This document shows positions 9,946 through 19,404 of a DNA stretch of 27,278 nt, one piece after another. Each line of letters opens with the position of its first letter. The first letter of the stretch is position 1. The DNA is taken from NCBI GenBank assembly GCA_019693395.1, contig JAAMXP010004415.1:1-27278 (forward strand). The letters are read 5' to 3'. The stretch is from Ettlia oleoabundans. Lineage: Eukaryota > Chlorophyta > Chlorophyceae > Chlamydomonadales. The notes beneath the pieces are model-generated. The model saw only the letters and a program-made list of their open reading frames with translations. It ran no database searches and was not told the origin of the DNA. A program made the translations under genes and the position numbers.

Positions 9946-12900
9946 TCAGCGCTGGGCACTGGGCATAATGGGTTCAGTGCCGGAGGGCTTGCCCTCAGAT
10001 GGTTTGGAGCAAGTGGGGTTGAAAACCGCATTGGTGGTGTCGCTGATGCCAGCCAGGCAGTCGGCCAGCTGGCCTGCCTGGACACGCAACGCCCACAGCG
10101 CAGCTGTGAGCCGAGCCAGTACCAACAGGCAGAAGCGTAGTAGCACCTGCCAGGCGCGGTGGGCCAAGTTGGCAACGCCGCCATACTCTGGGGCCTCTGC
10201 CTCCCGCCGCCGCCGCTCCGCTGCCTCCTGCTCAGCCTGTGGGCCAGTGAGAAGGATGGGGCATTGGGTATTTGGGCCAACGGCAGAGGTGAAGTGGTGG
10301 GCTGGATCGCATAGCAGCCCACGAGCGACAAGAGACACACTGACAGCGACATCCTCGTCCCCAGCCTTCTTGCTTGGCCTGGCTGCGAAGTCCTGGGGGT
10401 CAGGGCAGTAGGGCAAGCAGCAGATGAAACCATAGCACCAGCGCAATTATGTAGCAATATGCCTGCCAACGCAACCCATCCAGAGGAAACACAGTTTCAA
10501 TCTACCCACCAGGTTCTGCAGGATGCGGTTGCTGCGTGCCAGCAGCTTCGCTTGCTGCGCCTCGTGCTGCTGGCGGCGGGCAGGCGGCATGCTTGGGGGC
10601 GTGTCGGAACAGTTGGCGACTGGATAGGAGGGAACAGCTCGAAACCGGGGGGCACCCTGCAAGCAGTCCACGCCCTGCAAGGGTACCCGATTGTGGCTTG
10701 AGGCTGACTGAAAAGTACTGGGAAAGTGATTGGCGGCAAACTTGGAGGAATCACCAAGGTGTGGCTACGCTTTGCCAGGTGTATAGCGCCATGCACCCTT
10801 CCCACCCTCCCCAGCCCACCCCCGGAAGCAACCCTCCACCGCACCTTGCTACGCATGGCCAGATGCTGGGCACGCAGCACATGTGGCTGCACCTGCCGTG
10901 CGTGCGCTCCAGTGGGAGCCAGCGCCGCAAGACCGCTGCTGGCAACAGCGGCAGCCGGTGCGTGCTGGCCCTGTGCTGCCGCCAGCTTGGACTCTGCCAA
11001 CACAGCTGCTATGCGGGCCTTGTAGGCAGCCTCACGCTGCTGGAGGGTGGGGCACCCTTGGGGGTCTGCTGCCACTGCCTCTGCTGGGACGGGACTTAGC
11101 GGCGCCCTCACAGCCACAGCCATGGGCACAGGTGCAGTGACAGGTGGGGGAACCGCAACTGCCAGCCCAGCCTCCACCACCACATCCACCTCCACCATGT
11201 CCACACCCTGATTGGCAGCCACCTGACACTCCCAGGGAGCGGCTGCCCCAGCTGGCAGGCCAAGTGGTGCACCAGTGGGACCGGCACTGCATATCTCCGT
11301 TGCCCGCTTTGGAGTGGCGGCTACAGGGGCATAGGCAGTGATGGCGGCCAGCACAGCTGCAGCACTGCTGGGGAGCCAGGGCTCTGTGACTCGAATGATG
11401 GGCGCTGCTGGCACCGGCACAAGGCCAGCCTGAGGCTGCTCCTGGGCCACTACATCAGAAGCGCCGCTGCCTGCCTGCTGCTCCCCGCTGCCCTCTACCT
11501 CGGTCACACCAGGCCAGGCAGCTGCAGACGGGGTTGCCACTGAGGCAGAAGCATGTGCCTCCTCCTCACCACCACTGGGCTGCCGGGCAGCCTCTTCTCC
11601 TGCTAGAAGCACCTGCTCAGCTGCACTGCCAGCCTCAGTCCAGGCAGCAATCCAGCCCTCCACATCCTGCACATGACGTGCGCAGCAAGCAAACCCCTCA
11701 GCCAGCACGTGGTGTTAAAGGCCCCAATACACAGAGGGAGGTGACTGGAAAGACGAGAGACGCTTCATGCACCAGGAGGAGACTTGGGCCCTCCGCAGCC
11801 CATGACCTCAACCAACGCCCAGCCTTATAGCTTAAGCTCAGATACACAGTAACACCGCAACAGCCAACGCAGCTGTGCAGCAGACAAAAACCCACCTTGG
11901 TTGCCTCCTCAACACTCAATCCAGGCCGTACGGCGTCGCCGTTGGGCACCTCCTGAGCTGCGGGTGCCACCTCCCCACTGTGCGCCGCAACCAGCTGTGC
12001 CACCACAGGCACCGCCGACTCAGCTGTCAAGTCCTGTTCAGGGGTCAACTGGGCCACAGCCGGGGCTGCCGCCAGCAAGTGTGGGCCCCAGCTCGCCGCT
12101 ATCAGCTGCCGCCCAGCCCCACACTCGCCGTCCCGGCCCCAGCTGCCAACTGTCAGCTGCCTGCCGCCTGCCAGCTTTGGCGCTTCCTCCTGCTGCCTGC
12201 CCTGGTCTTGAAGCTCTGCCAGCATAGTGCTGACCAGCACGTGCTCCGCCACTGCCGCCCCTGGCGCTCCAAGCAGTGCTGCCCCACTTAACACAGACTG
12301 CTGCCCAGCATCACTGTCTACAGCCAACTTGTGTAGTTCCTCCCTGTCCTCCGCTTCACCCCCCTCACTCCCTTGTGCAGCAGCTGCCTCTGCCACCTCC
12401 ACCGCCGCATGCGCAAGCTGCACAGCTGCAGCCGCCAGCTCCACAGCGCTCGCTGCCTCAACCGCAGCCGGGCCGGACAGCGCGACCGCAGGTGTTCCAG
12501 GCACCCAACCCCAGCTGCCTGTGTTCAACTGCCTGCCAGCTGCAAGGGGCCCATTGGCATGCCAGCTGCCCACCACCATCTGCCGGCCGGGTGCGAGGCG
12601 GGGCTCGTGGGTCTGTGCCTGCCACCCCGCCTCCACCGCCGGAGATTCAGTGAACACTGCCACCAGCTCCTGCTTCTCGCCTGCAGGTGCTGCCTCTGCG
12701 GCCACCTCCCTGGCTGGCACGCCGCACGCATGCTGCTGTTGCGGCACGGCCGGGGCAACCGCGGGTGTCGGGGTGGCGGTGGTGCTGGTAGCCGCCGCCG
12801 TGAAGGCCTCAGCTGAGCATGCCACGGCTTCTGCCACCTCCCCGTTGGCCACTACCCGCTTTTGCACGGCGTCTGCGGCACGGTCCACCAGCCGTTCCAT

Positions 12901-13335
12901 TACGTGTGCAGCGGTGATGAGGGCGCCCAGCGCCAGGGACGCTGCCCTCACAGCGCCCACCTGCACCCGCATCTGCGCCTCCCGCACAGGTCCTGGCAGC
13001 TGGGATACCGCTCGGTGCCGTGCCTGCGGAGAGGACCCGCAAGCTGGCCGACCGGGTGCGTCGCCGCTTGCGCAGCCCTGCTGCAGGGCGGCGGCCAGCA
13101 CCGCGGACTGCGTGCCCACCGCTTGCTGCAGCCCGTGGGCGGTGCCGCTGGCCAGAGACGCCAGGATGCCCATCCCCATGATTGCCAGGAAGAACTCGTG
13201 GACCTCAGCAGTCATAGCGACGCCGGTCATAGCGGCCGCCCCCAGCCCTCTGAACGCCGCCGCCAGGCGCGGCAGGGTGGGCCGCCGCCGCCGCGGCGCT
13301 GCCGGCCTTGCGCGGCACCTGGCCTGTACACCCAA
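9946..13335 (-). CDS. Ala-rich protein with paired GRQ-SW repeats, unknown family
   Basis: Predicted CDS on the minus strand: 13335-11896, 11666-10845, 10674-10510, 10236-9946. That is 2718 nt and 905 aa; all junctions are phase 0 and GT-AG. I do not recognise the family. Residues 1-45 are Arg/Ala/Pro-rich like an organelle transit peptide, and 48-64 are hydrophobic. Residues 245-420 hold four copies of a 9-residue motif: GRQMVVGSW (250), GRQLNTGSW (267), GRQLTVGSW (391) and GRQLIAASW (408). Long Ala-rich helical stretches surround them. The third exon ends in a predicted coiled coil (QQHEAQQAKLLARSNRILQN) that continues into AEQEAAERRRREAE. A hydrophobic segment, VLLRFCLLVLARLTAALWAL, lies about 60 residues before the end and could be a membrane helix. 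The N-terminal start is the most upstream Met I can support; M36 or M41 are alternatives. Confidence 0.7.
12088..12588 (-). repeat. Four coding copies of a GRQ-x3/4-SW motif in two pairs
   Basis: The copies are at 12588-12562, 12537-12511, 12165-12139 and 12114-12088. Within each pair the starts are exactly 51 nt (17 codons) apart, and the pairs are 141 codons apart. Flanking residues are also alike (L-A-x-G before copies 1-3). This suggests duplication of a two-motif unit. Confidence 0.85.
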
Positions 13336-14177
13336 CGAGCGAGCCGCGCTGCATCAGGCGGCCAAAGGGGCGGCAGTAAAGACTTTCGTGAGGGTTCCTC
13401 TGCGAAGGGCTTTCTGCGGCTGGGTGCTTGCAGTTCGACTGGGTGCAGCATGGGGAGGGTTTCATGGCGAGCTGCACTGCAGCGATGCAACGTTGTGTGA
13501 GGACGATCGAAACGCACCAGGCGGGCTGCTGGGGCGCGATGGCTGCGAGCATGTGTTTGAATGTCCGTCGTTGTTTCCGGGAGTATGTACGGCGATGATG
13601 CAAAGGATATGGTTGAGTGGTTTGCGCGGTTGCCAGCTGCTGTGGATGCGAGCGGAAGAACTCGCATGCATGCACTGGGACCCTGCCGTCGCCACGTCAG
13701 CGGGCACCCTGGTTGCAAACACACTGTTGGCATCGCTGGGGTCCGACGACCCACTGCGCCTGGGTTGCCCCTTAAATACAGGTGACTTGGCCAGTGGAAG
13801 ACAGGTAGACAGCGCCCGGGAGGTTGTGTTTCCAGTGGGGCCAGTACTTGTCGGACTTGGGTGCCCGCTGCTCTCCCACCCACATCCCAACTTTTCATGT
13901 CGGCCAAGACATGAGACTGCCGTGCAGCATGTCCGGCTGTGTTGACATGGCGCTTATCTGGCCATGCCAGAGCTGGACATGGCAATGACGGGCACCATGT
14001 TATCAAGCATCCACGTGTAGACTTGTAAACATCGCACCCCTGTTTTGAGGGAAAACAAGGTGTGCTGCCTACCTGAAACCACATTCAATGGCAATGCTGC
14101 TCAACCCCACCAGACCATGACGAGGCAGCATACCGTGCCACCCGTTGGGCGGCATTTAGGCCTGGGGGATGCGTGAT
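13336..14177. other. Intergenic region upstream of the Ala-rich gene
   Basis: This is the presumed promoter of the minus-strand Ala-rich gene. Long open frames on both strands overlap each other, have shadow-like composition and show no domain, so none is annotated. Confidence 0.4.
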
Positions 14178-14183
14178 CGTTAA

Positions 14184-14204
14184 TAACTAACGTAACGTTA
14201 GTTA
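14184..14204. repeat. Near-perfect palindrome, 10-bp arms and 1-nt centre
   Basis: TAACTAACGT and ACGTTAGTTA flank a single A. It sits at the left edge of the transposon region, beside the proposed terminal repeat, and could be a subterminal transposase binding site. Confidence 0.75.
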
Positions 14205-14381
14205 CGCGTTATAAGCAACATATTGCAAAATTTTCATCCGTCAGCAACGGTGAAGAAGCGTGAATAACGCCGTGATAACCCAGGGGTGTGCCAGCCTGGC
14301 AGGGCGCCTGATCGCTCTCAGTCTTATGTATTCAAGGCAATTGAGATCTTCCAGGCAATTTTACCGTCTCCTATAATCAGC

Positions 14382-17300
14382 ATGGAGGCGACAGAAAGCC
14401 TCCATGTAGAAATTCAGGCCTTTATCAATACCTTACAGGCTGTAAAGGCCGCCTGCTTGAAGGCTGATCATGTATGGCGGCACTTCACTATCACCGCGGC
14501 CACTCGTAAAGGCCAGCTGCTCGTGGTGCTGCGGTGTGACGCCGAGGACTGTGGGGTGGAGCTTTCAGCGTCCAACTGGCGAACCAGCCTTCCACGTCAT
14601 CGGGGCAGCAAGAAGTGCAGCAAGGCAGGCCAAAGGAAAAAGGTGAAAGATGCAGGGAGCTCAGGGAGCTCTGCATTTGGCGCCACCACTGCAGACTGTC
14701 GCTCTTGGAGCTGCCAACGATGTAGCTGGCTCTATTTAAAGCAGACAGGCTTTGCAAGCTGCAGGCCAAGTTGATGCGCGGTGAGCAGCCGGCTGGTGGC
14801 TCCTCGTCAGGAGGTATCAATGCAGCCGATCTGCTGGGTGGCGCAGCTGATGCCGCCCGGCTCAAGCAGCTAGAGGTTGCAGCGGGCATTGCTCCTACTA
14901 GCAAGGGCATGGGGGAGCTGATGGCACGTATTCCCAAGCCTGTTGCTGAGCTTTTCAAGGAGAAACTGCGCTTGACAGCATATGCCAACCCGGAATCACT
15001 CAGCTTTAGTGCCCTGTCCTCCCCAGGGTTCACCAAGGCGCTAGGTGTATTGGGCCTGACAGGTATTGATTGCCACACCACTGGAGGCTCATCGCTGGTC
15101 AAGGCATACAAGCACGCCCTCGACCGTGCAACCTCCCTGATAGCGGGCCAGTACTTGCTGTTCACCGCTGATGCATAGAGCAAGAAGGGCGTCAACGATG
15201 GCATGAAAGTGGTAAGGCCAGCCAGCTGGGGTGCCCACCGCCTCCAAATAGCCTGGTACATTTGTGTTCAATGGTAGTTTGTCTATCAGAAAACCATGCA
15301 GCAAAAACCTTGCAATACTTGCATTAATGCAGGTTGTAACCACCGCAACCATGCCCACTGGTGGCACTCTGGTGGCTGACCTGCTCTTCACCAGCGGTGA
15401 ATCGCTCAATGACGCTTTTCTGCAAGCCACCTCAAGGCCAGCATCATGAAAGCCACCAACGACAACCCAGGCCGTTGCCTTAGCATAGTGGTGGATCAGG
15501 AGGCGGCGGGGTTCAGGGCGGTTAAGGACCTGGCACGTGAGCCCGGCTTTGAGCATCTCATCCTCATTGCTTGCCAGGTGGGCTGCTTTATGTGCATCGA
15601 CCTTGGTCCCAATACAGGCAGTGATGAGTACACGTAACAACCTTGTTAGTAAAACAGGGGCAGGTTGCATTGGTGCACAGCTTCTAAGTGGCCAGCCATG
15701 TAATGCAAGTCCGCTCATGCTTTCATGTCTGTCCAGGCATGCCGCCCCCAAATTGCAGGCGCACGGCTTTAGCAATGCAGTGAAAGATGCTATCAAGGTG
15801 GATGAGCGGCTGGCAAAGGTGCTTGAGGATGTGCACGCTGTCATCATCAACACGCTGGGGGAGGCGCCTTTGCGGCGTCTTTCCCGCCAGTTGCTAAAGG
15901 AGGTGCTAAGCGGGGAGTTGCCTGTGCGAGTTGGTGTGGACACTCGATTCGCAACCAAGGTGGGCATGGCGGGGAGCTGGCAGGCAACATGTCCCGCATT
16001 GGCAGACTGGGTAGTGCCTGGTTGCAATGTTGCTTGGAGGTGGTGGGCAGCCCTCCCTTTCCCAGCTTTGCTGGCTTGTTTTCTGCACATTTGATGGAAT
16101 TGAAGGACGTCTTGAACAGCAAGCCGGCATTCCGTCGGTTGCCGCTGGAGGACAGCTTGGAGGATCGGTGGTTTGCCGGCAATGCTAAAGACACAAAGTT
16201 CTTTGATATTGTTAACAGCGGCACCTTTTGGCAAGACTGCGAACGCGCCTACGCATTTCTGGGGGACCTGGCAGACCTCATTCACTTTGTTGAGGGGACT
16301 TGCGAGTCAGCCAGCCATGGTCAGGGTCAAGCCAGCTGTTGCTCGGCAACACTGAGTGCACTACCCTGTGCGATTTCTAATACAACCCAAATACCCCTCC
16401 CTGCATTGCAAGCTGCCATGCATGCAGCCCTGAGTTCAGCCAGATGTTGCCTGTGCTGAAAGCAGCAATCAAAAGGTGGAGAAGTGGGTGGAGGAATCTG
16501 ACGGCGATGAGGATGTGTTGATTGCCATCAAGGCACGCTTCGAGAAGAACTATCACAAGGCCATGGCAGGTGCGCGGTATTGGCTGCCTGATGACCGGCG
16601 GACAAAACCTTTGTTTTCCAAGTGACATAAAAATATTGCCATAGGCTGGCGCATGCCCTAGCTGCTGGTGCACTGAAATGGCTTTACTGCCGTTTGCTGC
16701 CCTTTCCCTTGCCATGCAGCTGCTTATGTGCTGGATCTCCGCTTTGCTGTGGAGACAGAGGGGGTGTTCAAGCCACCCAAGGCAGATCTCACCCCACAAG
16801 AAGTTCAGGATGCGGAGGAGTGGATTGAAAATTGGCGGGCGACAAAGCTTCTGAAGCATTGAGCGAGTGGCTGCAGTTTCGGGCCAACGGCACATCCCAC
16901 AAGATTGTCACCAGCTTGCTGGTTGGCTTGCATTTGGGATGGCGCAGTTTATGCTGGGGATGGGGCAGAGCGGGGCAGCAGCCTGTTGTACAGCCTAGAT
17001 TTTGAAGGATTGACTGATTGATCGAAGGACACAGTAGGGCCTGGTTTATGGTCTGACCCTAGTTTATGTTTGCTGTCAATTGATGCAGAAGCGGGAGGAG
17101 GACAACAAAGGCATCGTGCGCATTGTTCCCGGCACAGATGCACGCCTGGCATGGGAGGGTGCGCTGCGGCACAAGTTCCCAGCGCTTGCTAGCGTTGCAG
17201 CACGCCTCTTGATGTTGCATGCCACGTCTTGCAGCTCGGAGCGCATGTGGTCTCTGCTGCGCTAGATTTACAGCGACCAGCGTTGGGCTTGGCAGCGGAG

Positions 17301-17408
17301 AAGGCGCGCATGTTGTTGTACATCGATGTGACCAAGCGGCTGGAGCGCCGACAGCAGGATGACATCGACGCTGAGGTGCTGCTGGCGTCTCTGCTGGAGG
17401 AGGCATGA
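14382..17408 (+). pseudogene. hAT transposase, BED-like finger and DUF659-like core, broken
   Basis: Fragments appear in family order. Residues from M-E-A-T-E-S at 14382 lead to a BED-like finger (VWRHF..., C-D-A-E-D-C, then H-R-G-S-K-K-C). A DUF659-like part follows (14771-15175, then IVVDQEAAGFRAVKDL near 15490). Next are VRVGVDTRFATK near 15930 and LEDRWFAGNAKD near 16150. The typical A-Y-V-L-D-L-R-F lies near 16722, and the hAT dimerisation region (FPALASVAARLLMLHATSCS, then SERMWS) at 17180-17260. Decay is plain. A TAG stands at 15176 where hAT proteins usually have Trp, and a second TAG follows L-L-R at about 17263. There are frameshifts near 15420, 16860 and 17280. Some apparent frame changes may be introns. 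The element cannot encode an intact protein as read, though the DNA is still close to a working copy. Confidence 0.8.
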
Positions 17409-17494
17409 AGCGGCATGGGCAGCAGATGCAGCAGGTGCCAGCTGAGGCGGCCGCAGGGGCGTTTGGAGCGCCGCCTGGCGGCAGTGGCTATAAC

Positions 17495-17611
17495 CAGGGA
17501 AAAATTTAGGGTCCGTATCTCCGTAACTTACGGACCTTTTCACTGTCTCGGCTGAAATACGGAAGGCACCGAGTCGGTTTCGGTGAAAACTCACGCAACA
17601 TAGTTTCCCTG
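17495..17611. repeat. 117-bp unit bounded by CAGGGAAA / TTTCCCTG with an internal hairpin
   Basis: CAGGGAAA (17495-17502) and TTTCCCTG (17604-17611) are perfect 8-bp inverted ends. Inside, GGTCCGTA (17510-17517) pairs with TACGGACC (17529-17536). No target duplication flanks the unit. It lies directly after the transposase remnant. It may be the old right end of the hAT element or a small nested non-autonomous element. Confidence 0.45.
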
Positions 17612-18122
17612 GCCAGGGAGGGTTTCCTTATGAAGTACAACCTGCAGTACGAGCGTGTTGTGAGCTTCTATGCGCTTCTGCGCCATTGCAACCGTGCCAG
17701 CAACCTTGAACGGAGCACTTGAGCCATATAACAAAACTGCCGGTGCCGCTGGTGGGCTTAATGGGCACAGCGGGGCCTACGATCAAACTGATGCTGCTGC
17801 TGTATCGCTTGCTGCTGCTCTCCAGGCCTGAAATGCCCGTAGGACGTGATTCTTGCGTTTCAGGACGTTTGGAAGGGGGTAAGAACAACCAATAGCGCAC
17901 GTGCGTGGCTAAGGGGCCTGCTTTGGCAGTTTCAGACCTGGTTTCAGCCAATACGGATAGGTTTATGCAGTTCCGTAATAAGCCACGGAACCGAGTTTGT
18001 TCTCAAGTCTTACGCTGGCTATAACGGGTTATAACTCTGTTTTTTTCCTGACCAAGGTTGTTTTTCCTGGTAACGTTATAACTGAAAAAAACTAACGCTA
18101 GGGTTATAACAGGTTGTTAACG

Positions 18123-18626
18123 GCACAAGGCTTTGCTCAGCAGGGTTACCACCAGGCCTAGCGGCACTCGTTGTGTTTTTATTACTATGCTGTTCCGCCG
18201 CGAGTCAAAGGAGCTGCTGACTGCAGCACTGCAGCACGGTCATCTCTCGATCAAAGCTGAGCATGGGCAGTAGGGACAGCGGCGGTGCTCCACGTCCAAG
18301 CGCCCTACACGCCGTTGTGTGACTGGGACATGATGGCAACACCCTGCGCCAAACAGCACAACAATCAATGGAAAGCGGCAGCCAGGAGTCGATCCTCAGC
18401 GGCTGATGGCCGTCGACGACAGACCAACCGCATCGGCGTGAGACCCCCGCGCGGTTCCGTATTGAACCATAACGGCCGAAAATAGATTCGTGCGCCTAAA
18501 AAGCATGGAGGATCGTACAGCTAGGCGGCGGGGATTCCGCCGTCCCCACTCGTCAAGACCCATAATCCCGCCTGGTCCCCGGCGCCGCTCAGGGCAACCA
18601 CTACCCCCGGGCACGCTCCACCAAGC
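18123..18626. other. Intergenic region between transposon and U2 gene
   Basis: No coding region is supported. The last part must contain the U2 promoter. I could not find a convincing plant-type upstream sequence element or TATA box at the expected spacing. Confidence 0.4.
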
Positions 18627-18812
18627 ATACCTTTCTCGGCCTTTTGGCTAAGATCAAGTGTAGTATCTGTTCTTATCAGTTTAATCACTGATACGGAGGT
18701 CAATGACCTCCTTGTGATTAATTGAATCTTTCACGGGGCGCCAAGCGGGGTGCTTGCATCCTACTGGTGCATTCGTGGATCAGGATTTTCACTACTTTCC
18801 TGATCCGCGATC
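18627..18812 (+). ncRNA. U2: U2 spliceosomal small nuclear RNA
   Basis: The 5' half is nearly identical to plant/animal U2 from ATACCTTTCTCGGCC through TATCAGTTTAAT. It includes the branch-point recognition element GTAGTA (18660-18665). Structure supports the rest. TTAATCAC (18681-18688) pairs perfectly with GTGATTAA (18714-18721), the IIc-type stem, with bases differing from human U2 on both sides. GGAGGTC (18695-18701) and GACCTCC (18705-18711) form a hairpin. GGATCAGGA (18777-18785) and TCCTGATCC (18798-18806) form stem IV, where U2B'' binds. The Sm-like site would be AATCTTTCA (18725-18733), which is less U-rich than usual. The 3' end is estimated from stem IV. U2 pairs with the intron branch site in the spliceosome. 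Confidence 0.95.
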
Positions 18813-19404
18813 CCTCACTCAAATAACAATAACTAAAAACAATTATCAATATAATATATAATATAAAACAATATGACTGACTGATACCAGGATGCCCGCT
18901 ATCAAATGAATGAATGCACCAACCACTGTTCTACCAAATGTTAGGATTGAGTACCATGGATGGGCGTGGGCAAAGGTGTGTGGGTGTCGGTAGGGGTGGG
19001 AAGGTTGTTATAAAAGGGGGGGGGCCTCAAATGAACAAGGGTAGGCTACCGCCACCGTCCCTACCGAGCCAGTCAGCGCTGCCCATTGCTACCACCACCT
19101 ACTCTAGGCACAAGGAGCTTCATGGAGCGTCCCAGATGCAGGCAGTGGCAACAGTGGTCCTTGCATGGGAGGCTACCGAAGGGGAAGGGGGCAAGGCAGC
19201 CAGGATCATACAACGCTAGGAGAATCGGCAGGCATCACAAAGGTGAAAAGTGAGATGGGGGGTTATATATATACATATATATAAGAATTTATTAATTAAT
19301 TCATATTTATATTAATTCATTTTAGGTTAATATTTTATATTCAATTGCTTTTGTGAAACATTTTAAATAATAATATATATAATTATAAGTCCTATTGTAT
19401 TTGA
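18813..19404. other. Gene-free region with two AT-rich blocks
   Basis: AT-rich DNA follows U2 (about 18818-18880) and recurs much more strongly at about 19262-19404, just beyond the stop of the minus-strand basic protein. Between them is GC-rich DNA with a G-run near 19016 and one unsupported open frame (18914-19219). Confidence 0.5.
19262..19404. other. Extremely AT-rich island
   Basis: About 140 bp composed mostly of TATATA, TTAATTAATT and AATAAT runs, in contrast to GC-rich surroundings. It forms the immediate 3' flank (probable 3'UTR) of the minus-strand gene that stops at 19405. The composition resembles algal organellar intergenic DNA. Confidence 0.7.

Larger units (their letters stand above)
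14178..18122 (+). mobile_element. Degenerate hAT-superfamily DNA transposon with inverted-repeat-rich flanks
   Basis: The core is a decayed hAT transposase (14382-17408, plus). The outer limits are uncertain. CGTTAATAAC at 14178-14187 and the inverted GTTGTTAACG at 18113-18122 match in 9 of 10 positions, and both lie in TAACG/TTATAAC-rich DNA unlike the surrounding sequence. I see no 8-bp target duplication next to them, so these may be nested or eroded ends. CAGGG-type ends, common in hAT elements, also occur at 14281 and at 17495. The transposase strand, the BED-like finger and the C-terminal dimerisation motif make the superfamily call firm. Confidence 0.65.

Noticed and set aside
11534..13945. 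Long plus-strand open frame (about 570 aa, Ala/Cys/Thr-rich) opposite the Ala-rich gene
   Set aside because: It is the antisense of an Ala-rich exon. The minus strand has consistent intron phases, ordered motifs and a transit-like start; the plus frame has none of these.
14771..17270. TAG read as an amino acid (alternative genetic code)
   Set aside because: The mTERF-like and 21745-22870 genes end at TAG, and in-frame TAGs occur only in the broken transposase, so TAG is a stop here.
17631..17723. Small open frame starting M-K-Y-N-L-Q-Y-E-R
   Set aside because: Only 30 codons within the transposon flank and no family resemblance; not enough support.
17485..18025. TGGCTATAAC present at 17485-17494 and 18016-18025 as a target-site duplication
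   Set aside because: The direct 10-bp repeat is real, but the enclosed segment lacks matching inverted ends, so an insertion with this duplication is not supported.
18914..19219. 101-aa open frame after U2
   Set aside because: No domain, Gly/Pro-rich low-complexity ends, and no splice context; cannot be distinguished from chance.
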